DNA from: Pyrinomonadaceae bacterium
Lineage (GTDB): Bacteria > Acidobacteriota > Blastocatellia > Pyrinomonadales > Pyrinomonadaceae
Assembly: GCA_013812565.1 (NCBI GenBank)
Contig: JACCTF010000406.1
Coordinates: 1-6,357, forward strand
Length of the DNA: 6,357 bases
Direction: 5' to 3'
The notes under the pieces were generated by a model. That model searched no databases and had not been told where the DNA came from. It saw only the letters and a list, made by a program, of their open reading frames with translations. Position 1 is the stretch's first letter, and the number at the start of each line of letters is the position of its first letter. This document shows positions 4,735-6,357 of the stretch, one piece after another. The position numbers and the translations under genes were made by a program.

Positions 4735-6357
4735 TTGATTACCTCCGAACTACAAACTCTCACATCTGCCGCGCTTGCACAGTTGAGCGATGAACTGCGT
4801 GAAGTTCGTCAACTCAATCACGGAACTTCACTCATAGACTATCTTCTCGCTTGTAGTGGTGCCACTCAATCCACCCGCGCCCTGGTCTACCTACTCTGGC
4901 AGACATACGGCGATGACGAAGAAATTCTTAGATGCAAGTTGCGCAATTTGAACGCACAGTGCGGGCGCTTCCTTAATCTCTACGGCGACGGATTGGTGAA
5001 CGTGCTGCGCGCGCCCGCACGGATTAACATTCTCGGCGAACACATTGATTATGTTTCGTATCTTCCGACGGCTTCTCTGCCCTTTGGCAGCCGCGAGCAC
5101 GACATGACCATGCTGTACCGGGCCACGGAAGAAGAACGTGTAGACGGGGCATCGATGTTGGAGGCTTATCCTCCTTTCAACTTTAGACTCGGCGCTGTTC
5201 CATCGGCTGACGGCAAAGACACCATCGAAGGCAAATGGCTATCTTACCTGTACGGCAATCCCCCTCCGGCCTCCCACTGGGGCAATTACGTGAAAGGTGC
5301 CGTGTACTTTGCATGCCTCAAGTATGGAGAAGCGGTGAACCGCGGTTTCACATTTCTTGTGGATTCGAGCATCCCCCCGAGCGGCGGGGCATCTTCGTCA
5401 TCGGCGTTAACGGTTTTGGCGGGCGAGGCGATTCGCGAAGTCAACCGCATCACTTATACACCCGAAGAACTGGCACAGGATTCGGCGCAGGCTGAATGGT
5501 ATGTGGGAACGCGCGGCGGCTCGCTAGACCATACCGCCCTCTGCTTGGCGGCACGCGGGCACGCCGTGCGCATTGCGTATCGTGATCAACAAACCAGCCT
5601 TGTTCCTTTGCCTGACGAGCGTTTTTGCTGGGTAACATTCTTCTCCCACCCGGCGGACAAAGGTCGGGAAGTGATGATCGAGTATAACGAGCGCGTCGCC
5701 GTTTCGCGCGTGCTCATTCCGGCCGTTATTGATGGCTGGGAGTTGACGCGGACTGATCGTTATCTGACTTGGTGCAGCGAGATCGAAGCGCTGCAAGCAG
5801 GAGGATCAACCTGGGCGCTCGATCAAATCGAGCGTTTGCTGGATGAACTTCCGCAAACTCTATCCCTTGCTGAGGTCGAGCAAAACTACCCCAAGGCTTT
5901 TCTCGAATGTAGCCGCCTGTTTCCTGCCCTGCTTGAAGAGAGAGGTGCGTCTCCGCTCAAGGTGCGCGACCGTGCGCGACATCACCTCGGCGAGGTACGA
6001 CGGGTTCATGAAGCCCAGCGAACGTTGGATACCGTTTTTCGCTCCGCAACATCCCAGGAAACTCTCCTGCCGGATTTCGGCGTGCAAACTCTTGGTAGAC
6101 TTTTGAACGAATCACACCAAAGCCTGCGTGATCTTTACGAGGTCAGTACGCCGGAAGTAGAACGGCTCATCGAAATCCTTCTGTCTGATCCAAACGTCTA
6201 CGGAGCGCGTTTAATGGGTGGAGGTTTTGGCGGCAATGTCCTGGCTCTCACATCTCGGGAGAACGTCGCAACATTGATTGACCATGTGCAATCCGAGTTT
6301 TACACTCCGCGCCGACGGGCCGGAGTACGTGAAGGCGCAGTAATGGTTTCGACCCCG
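4735..6357 (+). CDS. Galactokinase-family GHMP sugar kinase (3' end cut by window edge)
   Basis: This frame is open for 541 codons and runs off the right edge. It encodes a GHMP kinase that would transfer phosphate from ATP to a sugar, most likely at C1 of galactose or a relative. Counting from TTG 4735, the galactokinase signature APARINILGEHIDY spans 93-106 (R96, E102, H103 and D105 match sugar and phosphate contacts in GalK). The ATP loop PPSGGASSSSAL is at 214-225, the catalytic aspartate is D265 in GGSLDH, EYNER is at 316-320, and motif 3 GARLMGGGFGGN is at 490-501. The last visible residues (GVREGAVMVSTP) match the region just before the usual GalK C terminus. It is larger than standard GalK (about 380-390 residues), with roughly 60-90 extra N-terminal residues and extra sequence near 325-400. 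The start is inferred: in-frame stops lie at 4711-4713 and 4723-4725, and no ATG or GTG precedes the GEHIDY motif region in a usable position. No clear Shine-Dalgarno is seen. Substrate may differ from galactose. Confidence 0.88.
   Translation, partial: MITSELQTLTSAALAQLSDELREVRQLNHGTSLIDYLLACSGATQSTRALVYLLWQTYGDDEEILRCKLRNLNAQCGRFLNLYGDGLVNVLRAPARINILGEHIDYVSYLPTASLPFGSREHDMTMLYRATEEERVDGASMLEAYPPFNFRLGAVPSADGKDTIEGKWLSYLYGNPPPASHWGNYVKGAVYFACLKYGEAVNRGFTFLVDSSIPPSGGASSSSALTVLAGEAIREVNRITYTPEELAQDSAQAEWYVGTRGGSLDHTALCLAARGHAVRIAYRDQQTSLVPLPDERFCWVTFFSHPADKGREVMIEYNERVAVSRVLIPAVIDGWELTRTDRYLTWCSEIEALQAGGSTWALDQIERLLDELPQTLSLAEVEQNYPKAFLECSRLFPALLEERGASPLKVRDRARHHLGEVRRVHEAQRTLDTVFRSATSQETLLPDFGVQTLGRLLNESHQSLRDLYEVSTPEVERLIEILLSDPNVYGARLMGGGFGGNVLALTSRENVATLIDHVQSEFYTPRRRAGVREGAVMVSTP

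Noticed and set aside
5524..5796. 90-codon minus-strand frame, and other minus-strand frames between 4891 and 6087
   Set aside because: All lie opposite the open kinase frame, whose GHMP motifs are in the expected order, so these are shadows.

Overview
The window holds five protein-coding genes on both strands, with short, repeat-rich gaps between them. GC content looks balanced to slightly GC-rich by eye (not measured). Several things suggest a free-living Gram-negative soil or sediment bacterium: a ThuA-domain protein that looks exported, a twin-arginine-exported amidohydrolase, an amino-acid permease of the LAT/YkbA type, probable TTG starts, and microrepeats in the gaps. Acidobacteriota (for example Blastocatellia) is my best guess from gene style and spacer style. 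There is no rRNA or other marker here, so the placement is inference.

Layout. At 1-829 (+) is the 3' part of a ThuA-like gene cut by the left edge, facing a Nudix hydrolase at 911-1459 (-). Next on the minus strand come a 12-helix APC-superfamily amino-acid permease (1550-2956, possibly from a TTG at 2974) and a Tat-signal amidohydrolase of the Amidohydro_2 type (3098-4300). In transcription order the minus-strand genes run amidohydrolase, permease, Nudix, with gaps of about 140 and 90 bases that hold inverted repeats, so a single simple operon is uncertain. A 434-base gap (4301-4734) separates them from a divergent plus-strand gene, a galactokinase-family GHMP kinase. It opens at 4735 and is still open at the right edge (541 codons visible).

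How they work together. No shared pathway can be proved. The exported amidohydrolase and the permease could cooperate in scavenging amide- or amino-acid-type nutrients. The ThuA protein and the sugar kinase both point to carbohydrate metabolism. The Nudix enzyme is probably a housekeeping nucleotide-sugar or ADP-ribose pyrophosphatase. These links are inference from neighbourhood and family.

The most unusual feature is in the gaps. Three separate spacers carry short arrays built from 7-base units, with a different unit in each. Two of these arrays are folded into inverted repeats, and a fourth stretch has an 8-9-base CACAGAG-like periodicity. The other notable item is the sugar kinase, which keeps all galactokinase catalytic motifs but is clearly larger than standard GalK and has no ATG or GTG start ahead of its first catalytic motif. 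I see no CRISPR array, transposase, tRNA, rRNA or phage gene.
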